From positions 1 through 64,000 of the forward strand of contig JAAMPI010000008.1 in assembly GCA_013054445.1 (NCBI GenBank): 64,000 nt of DNA. The letters are read 5' to 3'. Both the position numbers and the translations under genes were made by a program. This DNA comes from Cudoniella acicularis. Taxonomy: Eukaryota; Ascomycota; Leotiomycetes; Helotiales; Helotiaceae. The first letter of the stretch is position 1; each line of letters begins with the position of its first letter. This document shows positions 10,740 through 21,525 of the stretch, in pieces. Below the pieces are notes generated by a model that saw only the letters and a list, made by a program, of their open reading frames with translations, was not told the DNA's origin and did no database searches.

Positions 10740-12270
10740 TCAAATACGAGCTCTTTTTCCACCGCGAGCCCGGGCCACGGGAGAGCCTTCACGCTTGTTC
10801 GTCGCCTTAGTCTCCTCGGTCTTGACACGTTGCCAAGCATCGAATGGACTAATCTTTCCACCTCGGCCCCGGGATGCATGAACTGGGCTTTTTTGGGTGT
10901 CATCTTCACTGCTACTTGGCCCGGCTGGAGAACTACCCATATCGACCTTCTTAGATCTAGTAGCCCTATGAGTGCCTGGTGGAGAAGCGGGAGCAAACTT
11001 GGGAGCTTGAGGGGTAGTAACCTTCTCATCAACCATGTCCTTTGGAGTTGTTGCCAGGTGAGGAGATGCATTATGCATCCTGATATCAACCGAGGGGCTG
11101 GCTTTCATGGAAGGATCCTCAATGTCGGTGTCTGCCTCCTCGTCTTCTACTTCTTTTTGGCTCAGCTCTTTCTTTCCCAATTGCTGAGCTGTCGGGAAAA
11201 GAAGACGAGGTTTGACGGAAGACCGGGTGATTCGGCCGCGGAGTCGGCTTGGTAGGGCTTCATCGAGTTCATTGTCGAGATCGTCATCCATCTCATTCAC
11301 TATCCTGGCACGAGCAGGGTCTGAAGGACCAGCCTCATCTGTCTGAGCGAACTTCTTGAAGATTCTCTTTCCCCGACTAAAACAAATGTTAGTTGGGTTC
11401 ATATCAAGGTAGTCATCTGACTTACAAAACGTAAATGAGACCATCGGTCCGGCGCTCAACATCCTCATAGTCTTGCTCGCCTTCTCCGGGTACTGTGACC
11501 TTTCTGCGTTTGCTGGTACGCTTTGTTGGCTCGGGTGTCGCCTCGCTATCACCGAAGAAAGGGTTCTCTGGATGTGGGTCGGCTTCGGGAACACGGTCGT
11601 GGGAATCGGTGAAGATTTGAATCGGTTGTTCGTCATCCTCGGCTTCAAAGCTGTTTAACGTGAATCCGGAGTACTTCTTCTTCCCCTTCTTCTTCGGAGA
11701 AGGCATTGCTTCATCGACGGTTGCGGATCGGACAGAGAATAAGTTGCGCGCAATGGCCTTGACTTCTGGGGCAGCTTCATCGGGACGCTTCTTGGGTGTC
11801 TTCGCCGGTGTCGGAAGCATGCCGTTACCGCGAACAGCAGCTACAGATCGTGGGATATCCTTCTTGTCCATTCTGCTTGGGGTAGATAGCCCGAGAGCCG
11901 CTGCCGCAGATGCTGTAGAATCGAAATTGAGTGCACCGGAAACTCGTTGTCCTCCAAATTCTGGTGAGCTCTTGGGGACTCGTTTCTTCGACGCGGTTTG
12001 TGGGGATGTGGGTAAGGAATCGGTCAAAGTCGAAGATGAGGTTCTCTTCGACGATCGTGGAGACGAAGGAGTAGCTCGCACTTTGCGACCTGGAGTTGAT
12101 GGAGGTGTGGTATTGCTTGCTCGCGATCGCTCTGATCGCTCTGATATGCGAGATGACTTTCGAGATGGGTATGGTTGATAGTCGTCGTCGAAAGTACCTA
12201 GTCGTGGTGTAGTAGGGGTGCGGATGATGGATGGTGGAGGAGGAGTTGTTGCACGGAGAGTGGTCGCCAT
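10740..12270 (-). CDS. uncharacterised conserved-type nuclear protein, largely disordered
   Basis: Two exons, 12270-11426 and 11376-10740, give 493 aa. The intron joins GLIYV to FRGKRIFKKF in frame. I do not recognise the protein. The first 200 residues are Ser/Thr/Pro/Arg-rich with many SP and TP sites (PPSTPGRK, LPTPAKTPKK, PSPKKKGKKK) that would suit proline-directed kinases. The one region that looks folded spans RTDGLIYVFRGKRIFKKF around residue 280. The C-terminus is basic and ends GRGGKISPFDAWQRVK followed by GGKRARI, a likely nuclear signal. It is divergent with DUO1 and shares a promoter holding an ACGCGT box, so a cell-cycle link is possible but inferred. Not assigned a function. 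Confidence 0.8.
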
Positions 12271-12738
12271 TTTGATGTGAGAAAGCCGACTCTTTATCTA
12301 GATAGATATCAAAGGCGAGAAATTGGGGCCAAGAGGTAGGAATCGATTCTTTTGACAGTGAATTGGGTGCCGTTGGTGGTATGAGTTGCGCGTCACGGTG
12401 AAAGTTGTGATTGAATATGAAGTTGTCACTGTTTGCCGAGCCACAGAGAAAGCAAGAATGCACAATTGCGATCGCAATCAAGAGCGAAGCAAATAAAATA
12501 TGTTGAGCAGATGTGTGGTTTTCCTCGAGGGGGAAACCTTGTGAGGTGTTGTAGTAAATTCGAGAGGTTGAACTCTACCAGCCCCCTTGAGCGGCAGCCA
12601 ACACATGGTGGCCCGTGCACCAAACAAATCGTCACGGGGTGATAAGCAATCGCGTGTTTCACGCGTCAACAATGGTTCATTCCAAATAATTTCTCCAAGT
12701 GTGAGCTCATATTCCACTTTCTCAGACCCTGAACTAAG
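12271..12738. promoter_or_regulatory. divergent promoter with MluI cell-cycle box (ACGCGT at 12661-12666)
   Basis: This 468-bp gap separates the uncharacterised minus-strand gene from DUO1. ACGCGT at 12661-12666 is an exact MluI cell-cycle box, preceded by a CGCGTG at 12650-12655. MBF (Mbp1-Swi6 type) binds this box to drive G1/S genes in yeasts; its use here is inferred. The box lies about 75 bp upstream of the DUO1 ATG. Confidence 0.55.
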
Positions 12739-13497
12739 ATGGCAACCTCAGACCTTGAAAATCTTCACCTCTCTGACTCGGATGATCCTGAGAATCTCTT
12801 CACATCTCCCACCAAATCCTCCAAAGAGCCCAAAAAATCCACTTCCACAGAAATCCCCGCGCGAAATGGCGAGTCGAAATACGACGCGGAAGCTGCGCGC
12901 GAATCGTCCTTGAAAAAAGAGCTGGAGAGTGTACGGAGTATAAACGAGGTGATTGAGGGTGTAGTATCTTCTTTAGAATGCGCAAAGGGAAATATGGATG
13001 TTTGTTCACCCCGCCGACATATCCCCTCTTTTAGCTGATTATGATTATAGACGGTCTCTAGGACAGTAACTTCAGCTTCTACATTGCTGAATACTTGGAT
13101 ACGAATACTTTCTCAAACGGAACATAACCAGCGATTGATTTTAAATCCGAATTGGCAGGGAGCCAGCCAAGACGTTGCAGATATGGAAAATGAGACTGTG
13201 CTGAAGGCGCAGGCTGCAGAGAGGAGGGCGGCAGAGGAGGAGAGGAGGAGGGAAGATGCTAGGAGGAGAGCAGAAGATGAAGAACGGCAGCGGCAGGCTG
13301 GTACTGTTATACGTGGAGCAAGAGGAACCAGAGGAACCAGAGGAAGAGGGAGGGGTACTGGCAGGGGTCTAAGCAGTGGATACGGCATCAATACAGGGTC
13401 AAGCAGCGTTGGCCGAGGTTCATCACAAACGACACGCTCTGGGATTGGCTTAGGAAGAAGTTCTGGGAGTGTAAGAGGAAGGAGGGGAGTCAGATGA
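12739..13497 (+). CDS. DUO1: DASH complex subunit Duo1
   Basis: Exons 12739-12999 and 13051-13497 give 235 aa. The conserved helix reads LKKELESVRSINEVIEGVVSS and continues across the intron as GNMDTVSRTVTSASTLLNTW, then RILSQTEHNQRLILNPNWQG, which is the Duo1 family signature. Duo1 is a core helical subunit of the fungal DASH/Dam1 ring that couples kinetochores to microtubule ends. After the core comes a charged coiled-coil-like stretch of Glu and Arg (residues 135-160) and an RG/GR-rich tail. The intron donor is GTTTGT, weaker than its neighbours, with a TATAG acceptor. The short N-terminal LSDSDD motif is also usual for the family. Confidence 0.95.
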
Positions 13498-13602
13498 GCC
13501 ATAAAAATCATAATATTATCCTACAGAATACCAGCCATGTTCCCAATGACCACCCTATCCAGGTATCTTGAACCAAACACCGTCCTATGCAAAACGACAC
13601 CC

Positions 13603-14961
13603 TTATTTCTTCTTGAAGAAATCACTCATTTTCTTCATCCCAGTTGTATTAACCTTTTTTAATCTTTTCAATGCCAAACTTTCTCCAGCCTTCTTTTTCT
13701 TCTCATCTTCTTCCTTTTTCCGTTTCTTGTCAGCGCGGCTCTCGCCATCTTCACCATCATCCATCATTGATCGTTTTCTAGATAGATCACCAAGTGATCT
13801 TGTTGCCAAAATTTCTTGGCGCAACTTGGCTAAGTGGGCTAGATGTGTCTCCAGTGAAGAAAAGTCTACAGTTGATGTTGAGGATGACAAAATATTTTTG
13901 ATAGATTCGCTCAATTGAGGGGCAATGTATTTTGAACAAATGAAAGATATCGCAGTACGGAGTCGTAAGAGGTCTGCAACGCCTTCGGGAGCGTTGATAG
14001 GTGGTGGGCCTGCTATCTTTGACCCCGTGACAATGCTGGAAGAATCTTCAGAAAATGATGTTGCAGCCGTTGAGGCTCTTGAAAACGAGGTGGCAGTACT
14101 TTCGACTGATGATTCAGTTGTTTGCGTATCTGGTGTATCGGCGGGAGGGGTAGAAGTACCGGATTCTGCTTTGACGTCCTCCGCCTCCTCGCGGACGATG
14201 CAGAGAGCTGGCACTTCAAGCGCTTTCCTCACAAACTTCTCCTCCATACTTGCAGGCAAGCCTTTCTTGACCATCTTCCTTGCCTTCTTCAATAACTCTT
14301 CCAGCATTTTTTCTTCGTTGATTCGATACATCATCTCATCTCCTGCTTCAGCAGTGTCGCAAACACTCGCCATTCTCTTCTCAAGAAAAGCCCGTGCCGT
14401 GTCGACTTTTAAAACAGAACTCATCTGAGGAGAACTAGATTCCAACTTCTCAAAATGGTCTTCGACTGACAGAAATAGCTTTTTGGGTGGTTCAGAGCTC
14501 TTTGAGGTTGGTATCGGAGAAATAGCAGGCAGGATGAAGAATAGCGGATCAAATCGCGTTGCCATTAACATATTGGCATTTCGTAGCATGTAACCCTTGG
14601 TAGAGAATTTTTCATTCGTCTCTACCGCCTCGTCTAGGCCTTCAGCATCTTGCTCATCTATTGATGTCGAGTCTGAGGATAGAAGCCAACTTCGAGGAAT
14701 GGTTTTCGGTGCGCCAACTCTCGTCAGCTCGTAAAACCCGCGTTCTGGACAGACAACGTATGGGCTCTCAGAGAAGTGTCTGGGATTCTTGAGGTGTACA
14801 ATGCGGGCATCTTTGTGTAGATTGTCTGGTAGTATAAAGAGCTGGGGAGGGTTTGCGGCTTCGGGAGCTAATTGAACTTTTTGTGTAGACGACGAGGTTT
14901 TCTCCTTCGCCTCCTTCTCTTCCTTCTCCGACTTTTTCGATGGCCTCCCTCGAGTTTTCAT
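13603..14961 (-). CDS. RNH202: ribonuclease H2 subunit B
   Basis: Single exon, 452 aa. The N-terminal triple-barrel region shows LFILPDNLHKDARIVHLKNP and GFYELTRVGAPKTIPRSWL, and continues with FDPLFFILPAI, which match the Ydr279/RNase H2B family. A helical region with FICSKYIAPQLSESI follows. RNase H2 removes single ribonucleotides from DNA and RNA of RNA:DNA hybrids; subunit B is the non-catalytic scaffold that recruits the enzyme to PCNA. The last residues, GMKKMSDFFKKK, fit a PIP-box with Met in the Gln position, as in human RNASEH2B. The gene is divergent from MCM10, another fork protein, and converges on DUO1 with a gap of 105 bp. Confidence 0.93.
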   Translation of the reverse strand: MKTRGRPSKKSEKEEKEAKEKTSSSTQKVQLAPEAANPPQLFILPDNLHKDARIVHLKNPRHFSESPYVVCPERGFYELTRVGAPKTIPRSWLLSSDSTSIDEQDAEGLDEAVETNEKFSTKGYMLRNANMLMATRFDPLFFILPAISPIPTSKSSEPPKKLFLSVEDHFEKLESSSPQMSSVLKVDTARAFLEKRMASVCDTAEAGDEMMYRINEEKMLEELLKKARKMVKKGLPASMEEKFVRKALEVPALCIVREEAEDVKAESGTSTPPADTPDTQTTESSVESTATSFSRASTAATSFSEDSSSIVTGSKIAGPPPINAPEGVADLLRLRTAISFICSKYIAPQLSESIKNILSSSTSTVDFSSLETHLAHLAKLRQEILATRSLGDLSRKRSMMDDGEDGESRADKKRKKEEDEKKKKAGESLALKRLKKVNTTGMKKMSDFFKKK

Positions 14962-15427
14962 TCTCGCTCCGTTGATGAGCTGATTTTCGAAATGCTGGAG
15001 TCGAGTTTTGTTGCGCCGAATTGGATTTAAGTTCGGATTTGAAGTTCTCGGTTGACGCGTCGCAAGTCGCGTCAGACGCGGTGTCTTTGAGTGAAACAGA
15101 CCCCTGGCGGCGTACTCTGTGGCTTCCTCCTCACCAACGGCATTATTTTGGTGTGAAAACTAGCCTGTGGAACCAAATTGTACAGTACAGTAGGTATCGC
15201 AAAACCCAATTCTCTTTCCCTATGCAGAAGCAGCATCTCTCCAATTTCCTATAAAATTCCACCTATGAATTCTTCTGCAGGTCGCGTTTCGTGGGATTGA
15301 TCATAACATCACTTACAACCCCTGGGACTAACGAGCATGCATGGTTCATAACAACATCAAGGGGCAGTGAGCTGTGAGCAGTGAGCAACATACTGAAGCT
15401 ACCTAATGGCCCTCACACAATTACGTT
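14962..15427. promoter_or_regulatory. divergent RNH202/MCM10 promoter with ACGCGT box at 15055-15060
   Basis: An exact MluI cell-cycle box (ACGCGT, 15055-15060) is followed within 25 bp by two more CGCGT/ACGCGG half-matches (15068-15081). The cluster lies about 95 bp from the RNH202 start and 370 bp from the MCM10 start. Both genes act at the replication fork, so control by an MBF-like factor at G1/S is a natural reading, but it is inferred from motif and function. Confidence 0.6.
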
Positions 15428-17859
15428 ATGTCACAAGGTAGGCATTCTTGAAGGTTGGCGGATCTGTAATTGACAATAGCAAGCCGGTAACCCCGAATGG
15501 CCTCCAAGATCCCCGCACGAAGTCCTCCTCAGCACTCCACGAGGTCGCGATCGGCTTCGTCGCCTGGCAGAACGCGCATCTCCATCGCCATCGCCTATAA
15601 AACGAACTCTTTCGACTTCTGCATTACGGGATAAAGGGAAGGACCTGATGGGAGCCGAAATGGACGGGGATTCCGACGAAGATGAAGAGACACTGCAGTT
15701 GCAATTGCAGGAGATCCAGGCACGATTGAAGCTCAAGAAGCTGCAAAAGAAATCGAAGCAGAGTTCAGACACGGAAAATGAAGGAAGATTCTCAGCTCCA
15801 CTCACCAGGTCAAATTCGGCCGCAGCGAATCGCGCTCAATCGAGATTAGCAGGTTTGCAGGAGGAGCGTCTGGAGAGATCGAAGTCGCAAGCAAACATAC
15901 ATGTTCCTGTCTCTCCCATTAGACGGGCACAACCCGCCGAACCTCATCGGTCGCCCAAAAGAGTCATTCTGGGTATTGATAAAGGCCTAACAGGGCGAGA
16001 TATTTCCTTGAAGAGAGCGCCGAGTCTTCGAAAAAGGGATGATGCCGATATCCAGGACAGAAAGTTGGGCCCATTCTTGCAACGACCAGTTTCACAGGCT
16101 GCAGGACGGGCTTCTTCGGTGGCCAGCTCGTCTCAGAGTGAAGACAAGCCCAAATCCTTTAGTGAACGAATGGCCGCTTCACGTGCCCAGGAAGCTGATC
16201 GACTAGAACGCGAGTTACGAATCAAAAAGAAGAGGAGCAATGCGTTCGATATTGATCATGAGAAAATGGAGCAGTTCAAGGAGAAAGCAGTTGAATTTCC
16301 GGAAGCACCTCGGGCACCAACATCGTTCAGCAGAGAGGATATACTGAATTCCTATAACGCACCTATTGCATCTAGTGGCTTGTCACGAAGTAAAACGGCG
16401 CCAGATTTAAGATCAGCAATAAGAAGCACGAGCAATACAACCCAGAACACATCTACACTCTCAAACAGGTCGGAATCTCGAGCATCAGTCGACGTACCGC
16501 CTGGGAATCGAGCATCTGCTAAATCCAAAGTTCCTCCCAGCGAGGTATCAGAAGCAGAGGCTTCCCAGTTTGAACCATTCTCAGCAACGCATCTTTCTAA
16601 AAGGATAATTCCACATCAAGTCCTAACCCGTACATTGACTGGCAAGAAAACCTTTCTTTTACCAGATCTTCTACGGACTGTGAAAGGTCCTGATTTCTCG
16701 GGCCCAGATATAGAAGAAGATGTGGTCGTATTTGGCATCATTGCTAGGAAAACCGACCCGAGGGCCCATCAACCAAACACTAACTCTAAAGCCGACAAAC
16801 GGGGAAAGTACATGATTATGGGACTAACGGATTTGAAGTGGGAACTCGATCTGTTCCTGTTTGACTCTGCGTTTGACAAATTCTGGAAACTCACCCCGGG
16901 CACCCTCATAGCCATTTTGAATCCAAGCTTCATGCCACCTCCACGAGGCAAAGCAGATACGGGCAAATTCAGCATAGTTTTGAATTCAGATGCCGACACT
17001 ATCTTAGAGATTGGATCAGCAAGAGATCTTGGGTTCTGTAAAAGCGTTAAAAAAAGATGGAAAAACTTGCGATTCTTGGGTCGACAAACGACATACTGAA
17101 TTCTGTGATTTTCACGTTAACCAGACATTGGAGAAGACGCATGCCAAGAGGATGGAAGTCAACACGATGAACTTTGGAAAGGGCGAATATGGGAACAAAC
17201 GCAAGTTTAACTCTCGAGACGCAGCGGGGAAACTCGAGCGAAATCGCGAGGCGAAAATGAATGAAAAGACACGCTATGACCGGGAGAGCCACTCACAGAT
17301 ATTTATATCGAAGAAAAGCACTTCTAGCATGCTTGACGATGTGGACTTCGATCCTGATGCTTTTCATCGGGGCTCGACAAAGGAAGAACGCATGACGAGG
17401 AGGATATTAGCGCAAGAGAAGGAACGAGAACTTGCAAAAAAGCTGCAGCAGATGGGAGGCGGATTGGGCGCAGATTACATGAGAGCGAAGTATACTTCTA
17501 AAGATGGGCCGAGCTATAGCCATCCCGAAGATCAAGACGAACCAGCTCCTCCAGATGCCGCGAGTCTTGGTCTACTAAGCGGCAAAGCAAGAGATGTTGC
17601 ACTGAGTCCAATAAAGCGGAAACGAGCAAACACTACGTCGAGTTCTGCGGCTAGGGGCTGGGGAAGCGATCTCTCCAAGGAGCTAGGGCGGATGAAAAAC
17701 GGAGAAAGTCTTCAGCCCGTCAAGAAAAAGACGAGGTTCGTGACTGAGAAAGGAATTCGGGAAGCTGGACGAGAAAGTATAGGCGGAGATGCGGCTAAGG
17801 CTGTTCTTAACGACTTGGACGACGATGATGACGATGACCTGGATATTGTAAGGGAATGA
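15428..17859 (+). CDS. MCM10: DNA replication initiation protein Mcm10
   Basis: A 10-nt first exon (15428-15437) and a second exon 15484-17859 give about 794 aa if one base is dropped from the A7 run at 17050-17056. The N-terminus reads GNPEWPPRSPHEVLLSTPRG, a conserved Mcm10 start. The OB-fold is seen as VVVFGIIARKTDPR and GKYMIMGLTDLKWELDLFLF. The CCCH zinc finger is Cys-x9-Cys-x11-Cys-x2-His: DLGFCKSVKK, GKTCDSW, TEFCDFH. The frame break falls exactly between its first two cysteines. Mcm10 binds single-stranded DNA and Mcm2-7 and stabilises polymerase alpha. The C-terminus has an acidic DDDDDDD run. The initiator exon is inferred and less sure than the rest. Confidence 0.88.
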
Positions 17860-19654
17860 TTGAGTGTGTGAGTACTTTCATGGTATGTATCGATACGGGC
17901 GGGAAAGGGAAGGGAATGAACCGGAAAAGCATCGCGTTGTATTGCTAGACTAGGATGCTGAGTGAGCTGGTAACCTCGGAGTTGGTTGATTAAAATCAAT
18001 ACCACGTTAACCAATGCCTTTTCTTTTTCCTTTTGATGTGAGAGGTGAACATCGTGCGATGTAAGGAATTGCACGATATCAACAGTATGCACTTTGCAAC
18101 CATGTCTATTGCATTACAAATGAAAAATCCAGGAATAATCGACAGTGGAGAGAGATGTCTCTCTCTGATAAAAGTCAAGAAGTCAAGTAATCCCACTGCT
18201 CTGGTTCAGTCATCTCGGTCCTTTAACTCAACCAACTCCTCAACCCGCAAGACTTCTAAACCACCCCGAACCGCTTCCTCTTCTTGCCGCGTGCGCCTCT
18301 AGATCATCCAAGGTAAAAAGGAGAATTCATACATCCAAACAGAAAGTCCTATCGATGCTATCTCCCAACTATTCAGAGGTTTCTTCTAGCTAACTCACAC
18401 GAAACACTTCAAAATACTTTAATAACCACCAATCCAAAACACCACCCAAGTCACTCGGAAAAGTTAAACGAAAGAATGATGTATATTCTCTTTTTCATAG
18501 GATTGCCTAATATTAAAAAAGCGCCTTTTCGTTAAGGTGTTGTGGTAAGTAACTTCGAGCATTGCCTACTGGACAGTTTGCAAGACAGAACTCCCTTCAT
18601 TGTTTACTTATTTCCCAAAAAAGCTTTTGAAAATAACAAAATAATATACCAGCGGAGCGCCGGAGGCAGTTGAGTTCTTCATCATATTAATTTTAGTCTT
18701 AAATGGATGACATCGGGAACTCAGATACCGTATTACTGGATCCGTTTTCTCGCCTGAAGTCTGAAATATGAAAACTAGATCGGTGCAATATCCCTGGGTG
18801 ATTTCACTAGTATGGCATATCAAGACTACTCTGTAGAGAAAGCCCGTAGAAAAAAAACTCACGAAAAATCGAAAAAGCAGCAGCGACGTAACTCGCCACA
18901 AAACTATCCTATCAATACACTTCACGGGCGGAATCTTTTACATCCAAATCGTCCGATTGCCGTGAATCGGCGCATTTTATCCTTCCCTCCCTCCTTTTTG
19001 GAATGGTAAGTCCGAAGCAAGGGGCATCTCAAAGATTCGCAGGAGAGAAACGGGTGAGAAGAGAAAAGAGACATGATACAAGCTTATAGATTTAAAACAG
19101 GCATGAACGTTTCAAATGTTGCTTTTCTGCATGTCTTAAAGTGCAGCAGGTGTCATGCTTGTGCAAAAAGTGGTGCCTGCATACGGTGACTTGGTCATTC
19201 GCTCGTGCTGGGGGAGGGGCTTCATATGACCACATCAAGAAATGATCAGGTGCAGATGCATTTTTTGGTACGAGGTGCAGCAAACGCGCAAACGTGCACC
19301 TACACCTCGTAAAGGGATTACTCTATGATTATTGGCCAATTTCAACCCACTTCAAAAATTGCCAATACACAGTGAAGGCATCTCTCCTCTTGTGAAGGTT
19401 GTAGATTGTGTTCATTAGTCTACCTCATGCCTTGTGTCACATAGCCGCCGCGCCTTCGCAATCGGCGATTGTGTTTTGGGTATTTAGCTCCTACAAAGTC
19501 GGGTGTAACAAAATGCCGCCCATAAGCGCCACAAGATGTTCCACTCCGCCCAAGATACTGCTTGCTGTGATTGCTTTCCAATTCAGGGTGTTAGAGCAAT
19601 GGTGTCCAACAAGCAGTTCGAGATCCTAATTGTTCATGCTTCTCGTTGCACCAC
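17860..19654. other. 1.8-kb intergenic region between MCM10 and the DUF7918-like gene
   Basis: This is the downstream side of two convergent genes. Short frames only. On the minus strand 18302-18205, after a TCTAG acceptor-like site, an open stretch of about 30 codons (RQEEEAVRGGLEVLRVEELV) looks exon-like and ends in a stop, but no matching 5' exon is evident. I see no tRNA or other RNA gene. Confidence 0.35.
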
Positions 19655-21525
19655 TCACAGCTCTTCATCCTCTTGTTGCATGGCTGGTTCAGGGAGAGGT
19701 GTATGGGCAGCCTCTGCTGCGGCTACAACATCACCTCGTCCACTTGAGAATCCCATTCCAAGGCGTTTTTGCATCGTCTCATTATCCATGTCATATAAGC
19801 TGGCACGGTGTTTCTTGAGAGGACTTCCAACCACGCTGTCGTCAGGTAAACTTGCTCCAAATACGCTGCTTCCGAGAGTTGGGGCTGGCGCCGAAGTGGT
19901 ATCCCCTTCTGCTGGAGGTGTTGCTCCTACTGAAGTGGACCCGATTGATCCAGGTGATCTGCGTGAGTTCACATTGAGGGGCTCAGCGGAGTGTTGGCGT
20001 TTAAGCTATTTACCGGTCAGCTGATATCAACTAAGAGAGGTTAAACTTGCCTTAATTCGCCCTACACCATCTGCGAGCTCTCCTTGATATTTTGCATCTT
20101 CGGGACTTAACAAGGTCTTGACATCTTTATCATCAACATCATCCATCTTGCCAACAAGTTCGACATCATCATCATCTTCCTCGCTATCTTCGTCCATAGC
20201 TCCGCTAGCAACAACACTGCCATTACTCTTCTTCCTAGATTTACTCCGCCTTGTTGAGCCATCATTATCTCTGAAAGACGAGAAGCCAACAGTGCCACCA
20301 GGCTTTAATGGAGCAAGGTTTGAAAAGTCAAGCTGTGTTGAACGACGTTTAGCAGAACCAGGTGTAGCTTTCTGTTGCTTAGAGGCCATAATTCCCATCT
20401 TTTGTAGTTGCCCTAGAGCCTTGTGTTAATGGATGCAGTTAAACGAAATTTGGGAAACTTACGCTCCCCTCTATAAAAGAAGGTAAAAACAGCAAAAGGC
20501 TTCTCAGGACCATCAATACCGGTGACTGTCTGTGTGCTGATCGATTTGGGATCCAAAGTTTTTGGTTTAGCAAAGCTTGTAGTGTGGTCGATATCCGCTC
20601 CATCACCTTTATCGTTCTTGTCTTTAGATCCACCCTCTTCATCATCATCGTGGGCATCAAATTGTGGTGAATACTCTCCCCTCTTAATTTCTCCAGAAGC
20701 CAAAACCCTGAACATAGCAACCTTGATCTGTCCTGCCGCTTCCGGTAGAGCGTCATCGTCCGAGTCGGAGCTTAGTTCGTCCTCATCATCTGATAGCTTT
20801 TCGACAGGTGAACTCTCATTAGCGCCATATCTCAGCACACTGCGTGGACCAGACGGCTTCCGTGAAGACATCATATCTGCCAAGTCGTCATCACTGTTAT
20901 TTTCCTGCTTTCTGCGACTTCTCTTCTTCTCAAATTTTAGGCGGCGCTTCTCAATCTTAGCTGCGGCATCCTGCCCGTCCAAGTCAAGCCCATTCAACCA
21001 TCTCTCCAAACCAACTTCCCGGAACAAGAATTCTCTCTCTGCTAGTCCACCGCCTTCAGATTCGGGCACCTGAACCCAGCGCGAATTCACCCAAGTTTCT
21101 TCGCCCGGTCTTAGTAGAGTAGCTACCTCCTCTTTTGCTCGGCCATCAAAATAGATGTAGGCAGCAATAGTCTCATTGTCGGATTTGGTAATAGGAATGT
21201 ATGGACCAACGGCGCCAACAAAATTGCCACGCTGCGACGATATGCCTGGTAAGCCAGCCACGACTTGCGGGGAAGGGTAGGGATTGTCTGCTGTTGGCTT
21301 GGGGGTCGAGTACGGCACTGGCAGGCCCGGCGTAAGGAGTGTGATGGAGATGGCGAACTTCGCCGGCTCCGGCTTCTTGGTGGTCGAGTCTTGTGGGATT
21401 TTCGCTTTCGGCACTGGGATGTAGGTGTTGACGCGTGAGACTCTGGATTGTTTCTGCACAGAGTATTCTGGCAAAGGAGCGCCCTCCGCATGAACACTGA
21501 CAGCGATGCCCTTAAAGCATGGCAT
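19655..21525 (-). CDS. DUF7918-like uncharacterised protein
   Basis: Exons 21525-20463, 20412-20051 and 20005-19655 encode 591 aa. The N-terminus MPCFKGIAVSVHAEGAPLPEY resembles the start of DUF7918 proteins, and the globular part ends with FAVFTFFYRGERQLQKMGIM, also typical of that fungal domain. Between them lie Lys/Arg-rich and acidic Ser/Asp stretches. The C-terminal 250 residues are disordered with an RRSTQLDFS box and an acidic EEDDDDVEL run. Function is unknown. Intron 2 uses a GC donor (AAG|GCAAGT) and a TAG acceptor, which keeps the frame; the GT in AAGTTT cannot replace it as well. Family assignment is by pattern memory and moderately sure; the gene model itself is firm. Confidence 0.8.

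Noticed and set aside
10400..11089. 229-aa minus-strand frame
   Set aside because: Overlaps exon 2 of the uncharacterised gene in another frame; its right half is a shadow and its left half lies in the 3' flank.
15497..15499. ATG at 15497 as MCM10 start
   Set aside because: It is in the wrong frame and stops within about 45 codons; the conserved EWPPRSPHEVLLS start lies in the other frame and needs an upstream exon.
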